Shown in pieces: positions 49,701 through 59,000 of a DNA stretch of 64,000 nucleotides. The notes beneath the pieces are model-generated. The model was given only the letters and a program-made list of their open reading frames with translations. It did no database searches and had not been told where the DNA came from. Made by a program: the position numbers and the translations under genes. Position 1 is the stretch's first letter, and each line of letters begins with the position of its first letter. Source of the stretch: Leucaena leucocephala (lineage: Eukaryota; Streptophyta; Magnoliopsida; Fabales; Fabaceae); assembly GCA_037074615.1 (NCBI GenBank), contig CM073546.1, forward strand, positions 14,708,501 through 14,772,500, read 5' to 3'.

Positions 49701-50136
49701 GTCTAAGCCTTTTCATCTCGTACCTGGCATTTTGCAAAATTCTCCTAGCCGTTTTGGTCTGCAACCTGTCCAAAGATTTGGCCATGGTAGACCCACTCAG
49801 TTCAGTGAGTGGAATCAAATTAAGGCCCAGGCTCCTCCTTCCAGTTTCGGCAGTGGAGGCCCGCATTCTCCAAGAAATATCTCGTTCGCCAATACTATGA
49901 CATGGGGTATGTTACTTCCAAAATCAGTTTCATCCGTCTGCTTAATTTCTCTTATATTGAGGATATGTATTTTTTATTTTGTTATGCATTATTCATCCAC
50001 ATCATCTGCTTCCTCTCTAAATTTTAACACACTAAGTTGATCGGCATACTGTTTTGAAGGGCGTAGAGTTAATCCTCCTGTCTCAAACATTCCGCCTGCA
50101 TCATGTGCAAGGAAAGACTATGCAAGGATAGACTAG
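31795..50136 (+). CDS. YAK1: YAK1-type dual-specificity kinase (DYRK family)
   Basis: Eighteen exons join to 953 codons plus stop, close to the usual plant YAK1 length (about 950). Exons: 31795-31980, 35756-35955, 37098-37251, 37353-37462, 37628-37697, 37780-37862, 37956-38034, 38111-38151, 38643-38765, 42235-42385, 42525-42639, 42787-42869, 43040-43114, 44628-44702, 46345-47138, 49125-49277, 49614-49906, 50060-50136. All introns are GT-AG and phases agree. Kinase domain about residues 130-471: glycine loop GHGTFGQV (137-144), VAVK lysine 159, HCDLKPEN (Asp257), DFG (278-280), activation-loop YSY (290-292) for DYRK-type tyrosine autophosphorylation. The Ser/Gly/Tyr/Pro-rich tail (about 515-953) is the plant YAK1 tail, with PDPGDWDPNY conserved. 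By family knowledge it acts in growth and stress control under TOR. Introns carry TE pieces but coding is intact. The start is chosen from the MDxVSRD-like N-terminus. Confidence 0.95.
33270..34510 (-). mobile_element. copia relic in YAK1 intron 1, antisense
   Basis: Minus-strand fragments in copia order. Integrase lies at about 34500-34270 (a DNGGGPFNS segment and SPQQNE), then a K/S-rich linker (34017-33778). The RT end is at about 33660-33270 (KYLLGMEVSQSRNDIV, then RLVGKLIYLSHTKPN and a WPTYEHLVVYQIFRYLK-type segment). Frames are broken and no LTR was defined. It is opposite to YAK1 transcription. Confidence 0.78.
39245..39438. mobile_element. GC-rich fold-back element (copy 2), YAK1 intron 9
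   Basis: It starts AGGGGTGTTCACGGGACGGG like copy 1 at 12421 and keeps the CCCGTCCC-rich arms, but lacks the AT-rich core and the right terminus (no ACACCCCT). It is flanked by TACGT on both sides (39240-39244 and about 39446-39450), which may be a target duplication or chance. It abuts a copia RNase H fragment on the right. Confidence 0.65.
39447..39851 (+). pseudogene. copia RNase H fragment, open frame
   Basis: An uninterrupted 134-codon frame with the whole C-terminal RNase H part: VARSSAEAEFRAIALGICE, HSDNMAAINMSHNP, the TKHVEIDRHFIREKI segment and the IPSKEQTTDLLTKGL end, closing just before the polypurine tract. The upstream catalytic part is missing, so it is not a functional gene despite the open frame. 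Confidence 0.85.
39859..40116 (+). repeat. copia LTR in YAK1 intron 9
   Basis: It begins TGTAGGAAATATTTG directly after the polypurine tract. The right end is placed at a CATCA near 40116, but an earlier TGTTATCA (40102) is possible. It contains GCATATATATGTG, a TATA-like word, near 40010. Confidence 0.6.
40642..40653. repeat. G12 homopolymer
   Basis: Twelve consecutive G in YAK1 intron 9, preceded by T-rich sequence. Its length may be affected by sequencing error. Confidence 0.85.
41462..42088 (-). repeat. Probable solo LTR, antisense, YAK1 intron 9
   Basis: The ends are TGTTAG and CTAACA. On the minus strand it contains a TATA-like CTCTATAAATTAAG followed 25-30 bases later by GAATAAAATC (poly(A)-signal-like). 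No polypurine tract or coding remains lie beside it. The flanking five bases differ (TTATA and CTTTT), so a target duplication is not supported and the call stays tentative. Confidence 0.5.
43430..44060. other. AT-rich intronic block, possible TE relic
   Basis: A segment of YAK1 intron 13 with a sharp change to A/T-rich sequence (43500-43870), resembling decayed LTR sequence. There are no ends, coding fragments or repeats to confirm it. Confidence 0.3.
45487..45801 (+). repeat. Direct duplication in YAK1 intron 14 (222-bp offset)
   Basis: A segment of about 94 bp starting AGCCACAAGT at 45487-45580 recurs at 45709-45801 with moderate divergence. Shared words include TTATT.TGGTA, TTTCCCTTTAC and GGTCT. 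The repeats bracket a GC-richer 128-bp spacer. Possible origins are a decayed terminal-repeat element or a simple duplication. Confidence 0.65.
47640..48260 (-). pseudogene. copia integrase fragment in YAK1 intron 15, antisense
   Basis: The minus-strand frame 48164-47814 reads TFINFYIMIKTQFNTNIQIL, then HADNATEYSNQSLNAFLQKH and NTPQQNGIVERGKK. These are the copia integrase core DNGTEY and PQQNGVAER motifs, with the DNG Gly changed to Ala. A second frame continues with EVVRTLMSTCNIPKFF. No LTR is nearby. Confidence 0.82.
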
Positions 50137-51075
50137 CCGTGGATCAGCTTGTCGTTTTAAATGATTCATGACGAGGGTTGTCGTTAGGGGATACAAAAGG
50201 ACAGAAGGGAAGGGGAAAATATTGTACTTTATTAGGCCGAGGGGATGTCGCATGGAGGAGAGGGAGACCCCGTCTAAATGTAGATCCTTTGCTGTGCTTC
50301 CATAAATGTAATTTGCGGTTTATAGTGTGCATGCCATTCATTTATTCCAGGGATGGTAATTCAGATTCTAGCCAATCCAATATATTATGCAATTTACTTA
50401 ATACATATTTCGCAAGCTTCACGGAATAGTAATTTTAGGGTCAGTTTGTCAATTATTTTATAATTTCATAATCAAAGTTTCAACTTTTTCTGTAAATTTT
50501 GTAATTTATCTTTATTTTTTAAGACTAAAGGTTTGTATGTAATAATCTGATCCTTTTGGCACATTTTAACCATACGATTTGACAGATTATTGATCTTGAG
50601 TAGATTCGACATTATTTTGTTACCACAATTCACTCTTCCAATGATAGAAGTACAGTACGAATAACAAATATAAAATGGAAAGCTCATTTTTATAATAAGT
50701 TGTCTTATTTATAAATAACGAATCCGAAACACGCTGGAATGCTAGCTACAATTGTTTCCAATAAATATTTGAATACCGTAAGCTAATGTTAGGATGTATT
50801 CATGTATCCCAAAAAAAAAAATGTTAGTATCTATTTTATTGTAATTATATAATTGACCATGAGTTTTGGGGTCTTGCACATGTTTTGGTCGTGTATTTAT
50901 GTCACTACATTTGAACGTTGTTAATGCTATCAGATTCAATATTTGGATTGTAATGGCAACTTCAATCTTACACAGCCTGGATATCATTGATTATTTTACA
51001 TTACAAAATAACAGTTTCCATTTTATAAAATGACTACAGCTACTTAAGCATCGATAAATGCCATCTTGAAAACAA
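50137..51075. other. YAK1 3' UTR and spacer
   Basis: The YAK1 3' UTR probably covers the first 250-300 bases. No clear AATAAA was found. No further gene was seen before the tandem array. Confidence 0.4.
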
Positions 51076-51079
51076 TTAC

Positions 51080-51985
51080 ATTTTAGTGGATACCTGATGA
51101 TTAAAGTTTATTTTTCGGCCGAAAGCATACCTGATGATTAATAACTACTTTTATTTAAGTCATGGAATTCTTTACATAAAACAACGAGAACAACCTAACT
51201 AGTGGCAATTACTTTCATAAATTTTAGTTTCACTTTAGTCTTTATTATAAGTCATTTGTAGAAAAAAAATTAATTCTAAATATAAGTCATTTATAAGATT
51301 ATTAATGATTATTTTTCAATTTTACCCTTTTTAATTCCGATTTGAATTAGAAAAAGATGAGAATGATTTAGAAGACTAGAGAGAGAAGTTTAACGAGGGA
51401 AAATTTAGAAATTTTATCTTATTTAATATATTTGTTGGTATGTGAGAATAATTTATAAGTAATCTATAATAAGGACTAAAGTGTTATTATTAAATATCAG
51501 ATAATTAATGATTAATTCTATTTTAGTAATAGCGACTTTTATTGTATGAAATGAATACTTCTAATAATATTAGCTTCTTGGTTATTAAGTGGATACCTTA
51601 TTGTTAACGACTACTTATGTTTAAGCAATGACAACTTTCATCATAAGAAATGACAAAAACAATTTACCTGGTAACAGCTACTCCCATAATTTCAATTTCT
51701 CATTATTAAGTGTAAGTGAAAATTTGATGATCTAAATACTACTATTTTTTGGTCTAAATGACTACTTCTATTTAATAATGACAACTTTCACTGTGTGAAA
51801 TGACAAGAACAACCTCAACAATAACAGTTACTTTCATGAATTTAAGCTTCATTGTTATTAAGTAAAATCTTCATGATTAATGTCTGCTTCTATTTAAGTA
51901 ATGACAACTTTCATTATAGAAAATAACAAGAACAACTTAACCAGTTGCCACTACCTCCATGCATTTCAGCTTTTCTTAATATGTA
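51080..51985 (+). repeat. Degenerate tandem array, about 125-bp unit
   Basis: About five diverged units, each with ATGACAACTTTCATTAT, AAATGACAAGAACAACCTAA, a CAGCTACTTTCATGAATTTC-like stretch, a TTCATTATTAAGTG stretch and TGATTAATGACTACTTCTAT. Units start near 51060, 51520, 51625, 51775 and 51898. The first two are separated by an inserted TIR element. The array lies between YAK1 and SIGA. Confidence 0.75.
51231..51483. mobile_element. Miniature TIR element within tandem array
   Basis: Left end CACTTTAGTCTTTATTATAA; right end TTATAATAAGGACTAAAGTG read forward from 51464. The inverted ends match over about 20 bases with one or two differences. At 253 bp, with no coding capacity, it is a MITE. 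The flanks do not show an obvious target duplication. Confidence 0.7.
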
Positions 51986-52199
51986 CAGTTAATAAGGTAA
52001 ATTTTCAACAAAAAGTTATCCTAGAGAAATCCCTAGAGATTTTAGAGTAATTAGGTCATTTTGGGTCCTCAATTGGGATATGCAGTTTTTAGTGATATTT
52101 TTGTGTTATTTTCCCTTTTGATAACGTACAGATGTTTGGTTTTTGTTAGTCTAGAAATGAAGATATAAAAAAGCGATGGTTGCTTCTAAAACGTGGAAT

Positions 52200-53034
52200 G
52201 AAAAGGGCGGTGAAGCTCATGCAGCATAGACCACACGAAGCTGGACCCAATATCTCTTGCAGCCAATAGCGGCTTTCCCTCCCATATCTTTGATCTCTTC
52301 ATTTTCTCTCTCCTCTCTTTCCACTATTTCTCTGAGGTTCTATATTGTTTTTTCCTACCCTCTCGAATATGAAATATCACACCTCTCCCTTAATATTGGT
52401 AACATAATAATACTTAAAAAGAATTTAAGAGAGAGAATTTATCGACGTTAATTCCCAGAAACAGGTTGGTGCGACTGTTTGTTCTTGAAGCCTTTTACTC
52501 TGCATTGCATCTACATTACGAACTGCATCAGCAGCTGATTGAATTATTCTGAATGCTAACTGGCACTTTCTGGAATAATAATCGTCTTTCTGTTTGATTC
52601 AGCTTTACTGGCGCTGACACGTCCTTTTGTTCGCCTTGTGGTCTTTATCGTCACGTCGATCGCAAGTTATTCAGGTATGCCATTTACAGACCCCAGGAGC
52701 GTCTTTTCCCCCTTTGCAACATTTTTCTTCCACTGGAAGTAGGAAATATTGGTTAAAACCTTATGGAGTCTGTGTTGGTTTCTTATGTATAATTCTCAGA
52801 ATCCGGAATGTCATCTGTTAATTCTCAGGTGTCTAGGAAATTAGAATCCCTTTTGAAAGTTTGAAATTTCTAAATAGTTCCTGGTTTATAATTTTATTTC
52901 TGGGTTTAATCCTTTGATTTATCTAAGGTTAACAACAAACAGGAACTTTCTGAAAGCTATACGAGCAGTAGACAAGGTTCATCGATATAATTGAAGAGTT
53001 TGATGGTAATCGTACATAGTGAACAAGAAGGCAT
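52200..53034 (+). promoter_or_regulatory. SIGA promoter and 5' leader
   Basis: The leader probably starts near 52250, after a CCAAT word (52262). A pyrimidine-rich stretch at 52300-52330 is typical of plant leaders. A 5' UTR intron is possible: TTATTCAG|GTATGCC donor near 52674 and AACAAACAG acceptor near 52942. No upstream coding start is in frame with SIGA. Short frames at 52257-52451 and 52627-52821 have no support as genes. Confidence 0.4.
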
Positions 53035-56000
53035 ATGATGGCCATAACTGCAGTTATTGGAGTCAGTGCAGGAAAGAGGCTGTTGAGTTCTACTTACCAT
53101 TTCTCCGAAATAACAGAAAAGCTCTCTTACGGTAATGATTATGGATCTGCACACTATCAGATTACTACCACCAAGTTGCTTATAGTTGCTAAGAAGTCGG
53201 CCAATTATGCACCAACTCTTCCTACATCCAACCGGCAGAGTCAATCCATTAAGTCTCTCAAAGAGCATATTGATACTGACCCAGCAATTCCAGAGCCATG
53301 GTTTCAGAGATACAATTACAATGAATTGGAGGTGGAAAGCTCTGACCTGGGTTATTCTGTGGAGGCTCTTCTTTTGCTGCAGAAGTCAATGCTGGAAAAG
53401 CAATGGAACCTTTCTTTTGAAAGGGAAGTGCTGACCGAGCATTCAAGAAAACAAAAAGCTCTCAAGAAAGTGGCAGTCACTTGCTCTGGGGTGTCTGCAA
53501 GGCAGAGAAGAATAAATACTAAGAGGAAATCTATTAGTAAAACTGGTTATGCAGTGATGCAATCCTGTCCTGCTTTGCAGCCTAAGCCAGTGATCAATCC
53601 AGAATTGCTTCAGAGCCGTTTGAAGGGCTATGTGAAAGGGGTTTTGAGTGAGGAATTGCTCTCTCATGCAGAAGTTGTCAACTCATCAGAGAAGATAAAA
53701 GTTGGGCTTTTGGTAGATGAGCATAAAACCCGGTAATTACACATTTGCTTTAATCTATAGTTTACAGAAATGACAAGGAATAATTTCTTATTTTAGTTAG
53801 CCAGTTAATCTCTGTTACTGAATAATATAAATATATAGTTTCTGTTTCATTTTATTTATAAGCATATGCAAAGATATAAAACATTATACATTTTTCTAGA
53901 GGTGGAGCATGAAAACCTAATGTAGAGTGATTCTGTAGCTTTTTTGGTTTGTCTTTGTCAGGAAACAACACAAACCAGATATTCTCAACAAATGAAAATT
54001 AAATTAAATTCTTAACATTGTTAGTTAACTTTCAACATAAACTGCAAGTGACAGAGAAAGGGAAGTTGCTGCTTTTTGATGAAAATAATTTGGTCTATTA
54101 GAAGAACGCAGGAAAGGTTATATATATATTGTATATATTCTCTTCTCTTGACAGAATAACTGCCCTTTCGAATGAATTGATGGGAAAATCACAATGGCAT
54201 TTTTCTTGATACATCACCATTTCATATCATTTGAAGGAATTTTTCCAAATAAGTCTGTAACTTGACTTCCTTCGTATTTGCTTTATCTGAGAATCAATAG
54301 TTTATAGACAGTTTCTAAGCCTTGTGAGTCAATTCCAGACTGAAGGAAAGATTAGGATGCGAACCCTCTGATGATCAGCTTGCAACGTCATTGAGGATAT
54401 CTCATGCTGAACTCCAAGAAAAATTGATAGAGTGCTCTTTAGCCAGAGAGAAGTTGACCATGAGCAATGTTCGTTTAGTCATGTCAATTGCTCAAAGATA
54501 TGATAACATGGGTGCTGAAATGGCTGACCTTGTTCAGGTTATTTATAATATTTTCGCTTCAGTTATGACAGGCTAAATATCTTTTTCTTCAGTCAACTTC
54601 TTAATTTCCTCTTCTATGGAAGACTAATCATGTTTACATGTTTAGGGTGGTTTGATCGGACTACTTCGTGGGATTGAGAAGTTTGATTCATCAAAAGGTT
54701 TTAAGATTTCAACTTATGTTTATTGGTGGATACGTCAGGTAGGCTTAAATGTTATTTTGATATTTTCCATTTGTATTTTATAGGACAGAATATCAGACAT
54801 CCTTAGCATCTTGGTTTTCGAAATAATTATTTTTATATATTATATTTACCTGATGTCCGTAGATCAACTTTTAGATTAGTGAAACCCTATTTATATAGAA
54901 ATCAAGAAATAAGACAACAAAGGAAAGATAATCCACCAGACATTAAATAAGGTTATGCTAAATGTAAATATAATATTTTTATATAACTTATGATTCAGGT
55001 ATTCAGTACGATATTTTTGCTGTCATTATTATGGCCATGAACTCTGCTAGAGAAAATATGATTGATGAGTTGATTACTTTGCTTCTGAAGGAAAATACCG
55101 GGATGTAGACTAGAGAAAACATCTTCATCAACTTTTCCATTCTATTTTCATGAGTTTCTGGGTCCTACTTTTATATGTACTAACAAATCAGAATGGAATC
55201 ATATACCTCAAATTTGTCCAACCAATTCGAATTATCTTTTCTGTTGTGTGTGTATATATAATATATATCTATATTTTTGTTGTTTGGTCATAGGGTGTTT
55301 CAAGAGCTTTAGTTGAGAATTCAAGAACATTGAGATTGCCCTCTCACTTGCATGAGAGATTAGCTTCAATCCGCAATGCTAAATTTAGACTGGAAGAAAG
55401 AGGCATTACTCCAACAGTTGATGTAAGTTAACTTGATTCACATAAGAAAGCAGTTCCTCATCAGATATTTTAAAACTTCAAATCATCGATTTACCTTTCT
55501 GAATTATTCCCCTTGTTTTCAGAGGATTGCAGAATGCCTAAATATGTCTCAAAAGAAAGTTAGAAATGCTGTTGAGGTAATATGACAATGAGTATTGTAT
55601 GGGCATATTATATTTGAAATCCTGTTATTCGTTTGTTCAACATTTATTTTCCTATTGCAGGCAATCAATAAAGTTATATCACTTGACAGGGAAGCATTCC
55701 CCTCTTTGAATGGTCTCCCAGGAGAAACTCATCATAGTGTAAATTTACCATAAAACTCATTCTATATGTCCATTCAACGAAAATTCTCAGAACAAGTTAC
55801 CTTTTCTTTTTAATTCCTACTAATCATCTTTCTCACAATAATTCTCTTCTACTTATTTTCCAGTATATTGCTGATAATCGCATTGAGAATATTCCGTGGA
55901 ATGGAGTAAATGAGTGGGCACTAAAGGTATTTTGATTTTTCACAAACTTCTTACGAGACTTATGAGACTTAGGCTTTTGTTGACATATCGAAGTAGAGAA

Positions 56001-59000
56001 CATAACTTAAATGCCTGTTCCGATATCATTCATTTGCAGTTTTACCTGCCTAGTATATACTTTTTTCTGTAGTCTCAAGTTGATTAGCATTCTAGTCACA
56101 ACATGAAGACATCAGGGTAATAAACAACTCTAGCAAATTAACTTATTTGTTGTGTTGATGTAGTATAGCCGTAAAAACGGGTTAAGTGAGTTAAATGAGC
56201 CAGCCCTTTACCAGTTAAAAGTTATACATGGTAGCTCATGTAACTCACCTTAATTTGATGGGTTGAAAATTGAAACCCGGCTCATCATATGGGTTAAATG
56301 AGCTTACTCACTTAACTCACCAAAAAATAAATAAATAAATTATACCATATATATAAATATCCTTCAATATTCAACTTTGAACATTCAATTTTCTAATGTC
56401 TATCATCAAGAAAAGAAAGAAAAAATAAAAATTGTTTTTGCACCATATACAAAAACAATTCTTACAATAAATGAAAACTATGAAATAAGAATAATAATCT
56501 GTTATGATATTTGATCAAGAATGATAAAGAATAAGGAAGAAGAGAAAAGAACAAGAAAAGAAGAAGAGGAACAGAGGGAATTTGGAAAGAAGAGAGAAAC
56601 AGAGGGTAACGAAAGGTAGCAACACAAGAGGGAGAATGAAAATGAATCACTGTATTGTCATTTCTGTCTACTTTACATCAGATGAGCCAACTATTTATAG
56701 ACTTTAAGTGTGTGTTTGGCTATTTGGTTTGAAAAGCTCTTTTGAGTAAAACCTTAGTTTAGGAAAATTTTAAACAAACAGCCATATTTGTCCAGAAGTA
56801 ATTTTGGCCAAAACCATAATTTTGAATAAGCTACTGAAACTAGTTTTTGGAATAGTAAAAGAGCTTATGGATTATCCAATTACTATCTTAACCCTACTTT
56901 TTCTTACACCCTCTCTCTTTTCTCTTTTTTACTCTCTCTCCTTTCTACCCTTTCTCCTCTTTCATCTCTCTTTTCCACCCTATCTCCCCTCTCCCCTCTC
57001 CTCTCTCTCCTCTGTACTCTCTCCTCTCTCCTCTTTCTTCTCTACCCTCTCTCTTACCTTTAAACAAATTATACACTTTTTGGTAATTTACCTATATGAA
57101 AAGTGATTTTACTATTAATCATCCAAACATCTCTATCTTCAAAATCTATTCTTCCTAGAATCTATTCTCCAAAATATATTTTTCCTAGAATCTATTCTCC
57201 AAAAGCTAATCCAAACAAGCCCTTAGACTTAGAGAAAGGCATAGGGAAAGCTGGTTGGAAGGAGTGAAACTGACGAAAGGAAAAATAACTGTCAATGACA
57301 GTTAGTAAAACTAAACTTTTTATAATAATACCCCCCTCAAAACAACCTTTGTCCTCAAGGGTTAGAAACTTGGAATTCATGAAACTTTTGATGTAAATTT
57401 TAAAGAGAAATCCAGGAAGCTTCTTCTAGGAATCCTCTCCATTGTACTAAAACTTCAGTAATGGTACGCTTCTTTTTCCTCCCAACTCTAGTAGCTAATA
57501 TTTTCTCAGGATATTGAGAAGTAGGAACAGTAGGATAGTCATTAGGAGGATGTTTTTGTTTTACACCAGGATCTGGACATAGTTTCAATAGAGACACATG
57601 AAATATAGGATGAACCCTAGACTCAGGTGGTAATTCTAACCTGTAAGCAATTGGACCAATCCTTTTTATCACTTTATATGGCCCATAAAATTTAGGAGCT
57701 ATTTTTTGAATACTCCTAGTTGCTGTAGAAATCTGCCTATAAGATTGTAATTTTTGAAACACCTATTGGCCTATCTGGAACTCACGATTATATCTGTTAG
57801 CGTCCGCCTTTTGTTTCATAGTATTAACAGATATGTGTAGGTGATGCTTCAAAACAGCTATCATTCTTTCTCTGGCTTCAAAACTTCTATCCACATCTTC
57901 AATAATAGCTGATCTAGGAATGTAGGGAGAATGGGTTGGTGGTTTCTGGCCATATAATAATTCATAGGGAGTGACCTTGGTAGCAGTATGAAATGCTGTA
58001 TTATGCCAACACTCAGCTAATGATACCCACTGGCTTCACTCTTTTGGATTTTCCCAACACATACACCTCAAGTAAGATTCTAAGCAGCTATTTAACACTT
58101 CAGTTTGCCCATCACTTTGAGGATGGGCAGAAGACAGTTTCTACTCAATCTTTAAGACCTTGATAAACTCCCTCCAGAAATTACTAATAAAGATGGGATC
58201 TTTATCACTTATGATCTCTATTGGTGCCCCTTAGAGTTTATACACCTGAACAAGAAAAATTTGAGCAAGAGAAGAAGTTGAAAATGGGTGAGATAAACAG
58301 AGCAAATTGCCATATTTACTCATCCTATCAATTATAACCCAAATCACCTCATTCCCATTAGATTTAGGAAGACCTTCTATAAAATCTATTGATATACTCT
58401 CCCAAACCTTACTTGAAACAGGAATTGGTTGTAATAACCCCGAAGAAGATATAGTCTCATAATTGCACACGTATCACAACCCTTTACATAATCTTCCCCT
58501 TCTTTATGAAGATTCTTCCACCAAAATAGGCCGTGAATTCTATAATAAGTAGCATTAACCCTGAATGTCCTCTTGAGCACTAGGATAGAGCCATTCAAGG
58601 ATATTTTGTCTAGTAGAAGCGACATTACCTACTACAATCTTTCTGTCTCTTCGAAGAACGGACCCATCCCATGAGAATTTTCCCGTAACCCTATCACTCT
58701 GTTGCTTGATATCTGACAAAATAAGTGCCATTATAGGATCAACTTCCCAGGACTCTTTTATCAAGTTTAGGAGTTCTGGTAGATTGCAAGCTAAGTGGGT
58801 AACATGTAAAACAGAGTCAAGATGTAAAACAGAGTGCTGCCTGACCATCCCAGTGCATGCTATAGGTGAAGAAGAACTTGTAGCTGTCTTTATTGTTTTA
58901 CTTCCTACTAAAGGAAGATAGGAAACAAACATTTTGGCTTATGAAGTCATATGGTTAGAAGCACCTGTATCAACAATCCACTTGGTGGGTACAAAGGTAT

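Larger units (their letters stand above)
56500..58780 (-). mobile_element. Ty3/gypsy 3' half in SIGA intron 7, antisense
   Basis: Read on the minus strand: integrase zinc-binding and core, integrase C-terminus with a chromodomain-like end, polypurine tract (57340-57331), then the 3' LTR (57330-56500), which holds a nested miniature element. gag, protease and RT of this gypsy are absent. Its upstream end is joined to copia protease sequence near 58780. Confidence 0.85.

Noticed and set aside
49588..49900. Two alternative open frames over YAK1 exon 17
   Set aside because: Only the frame matching the YAK1 tail joins exons 16 and 18 with correct phases. The others are shadows.
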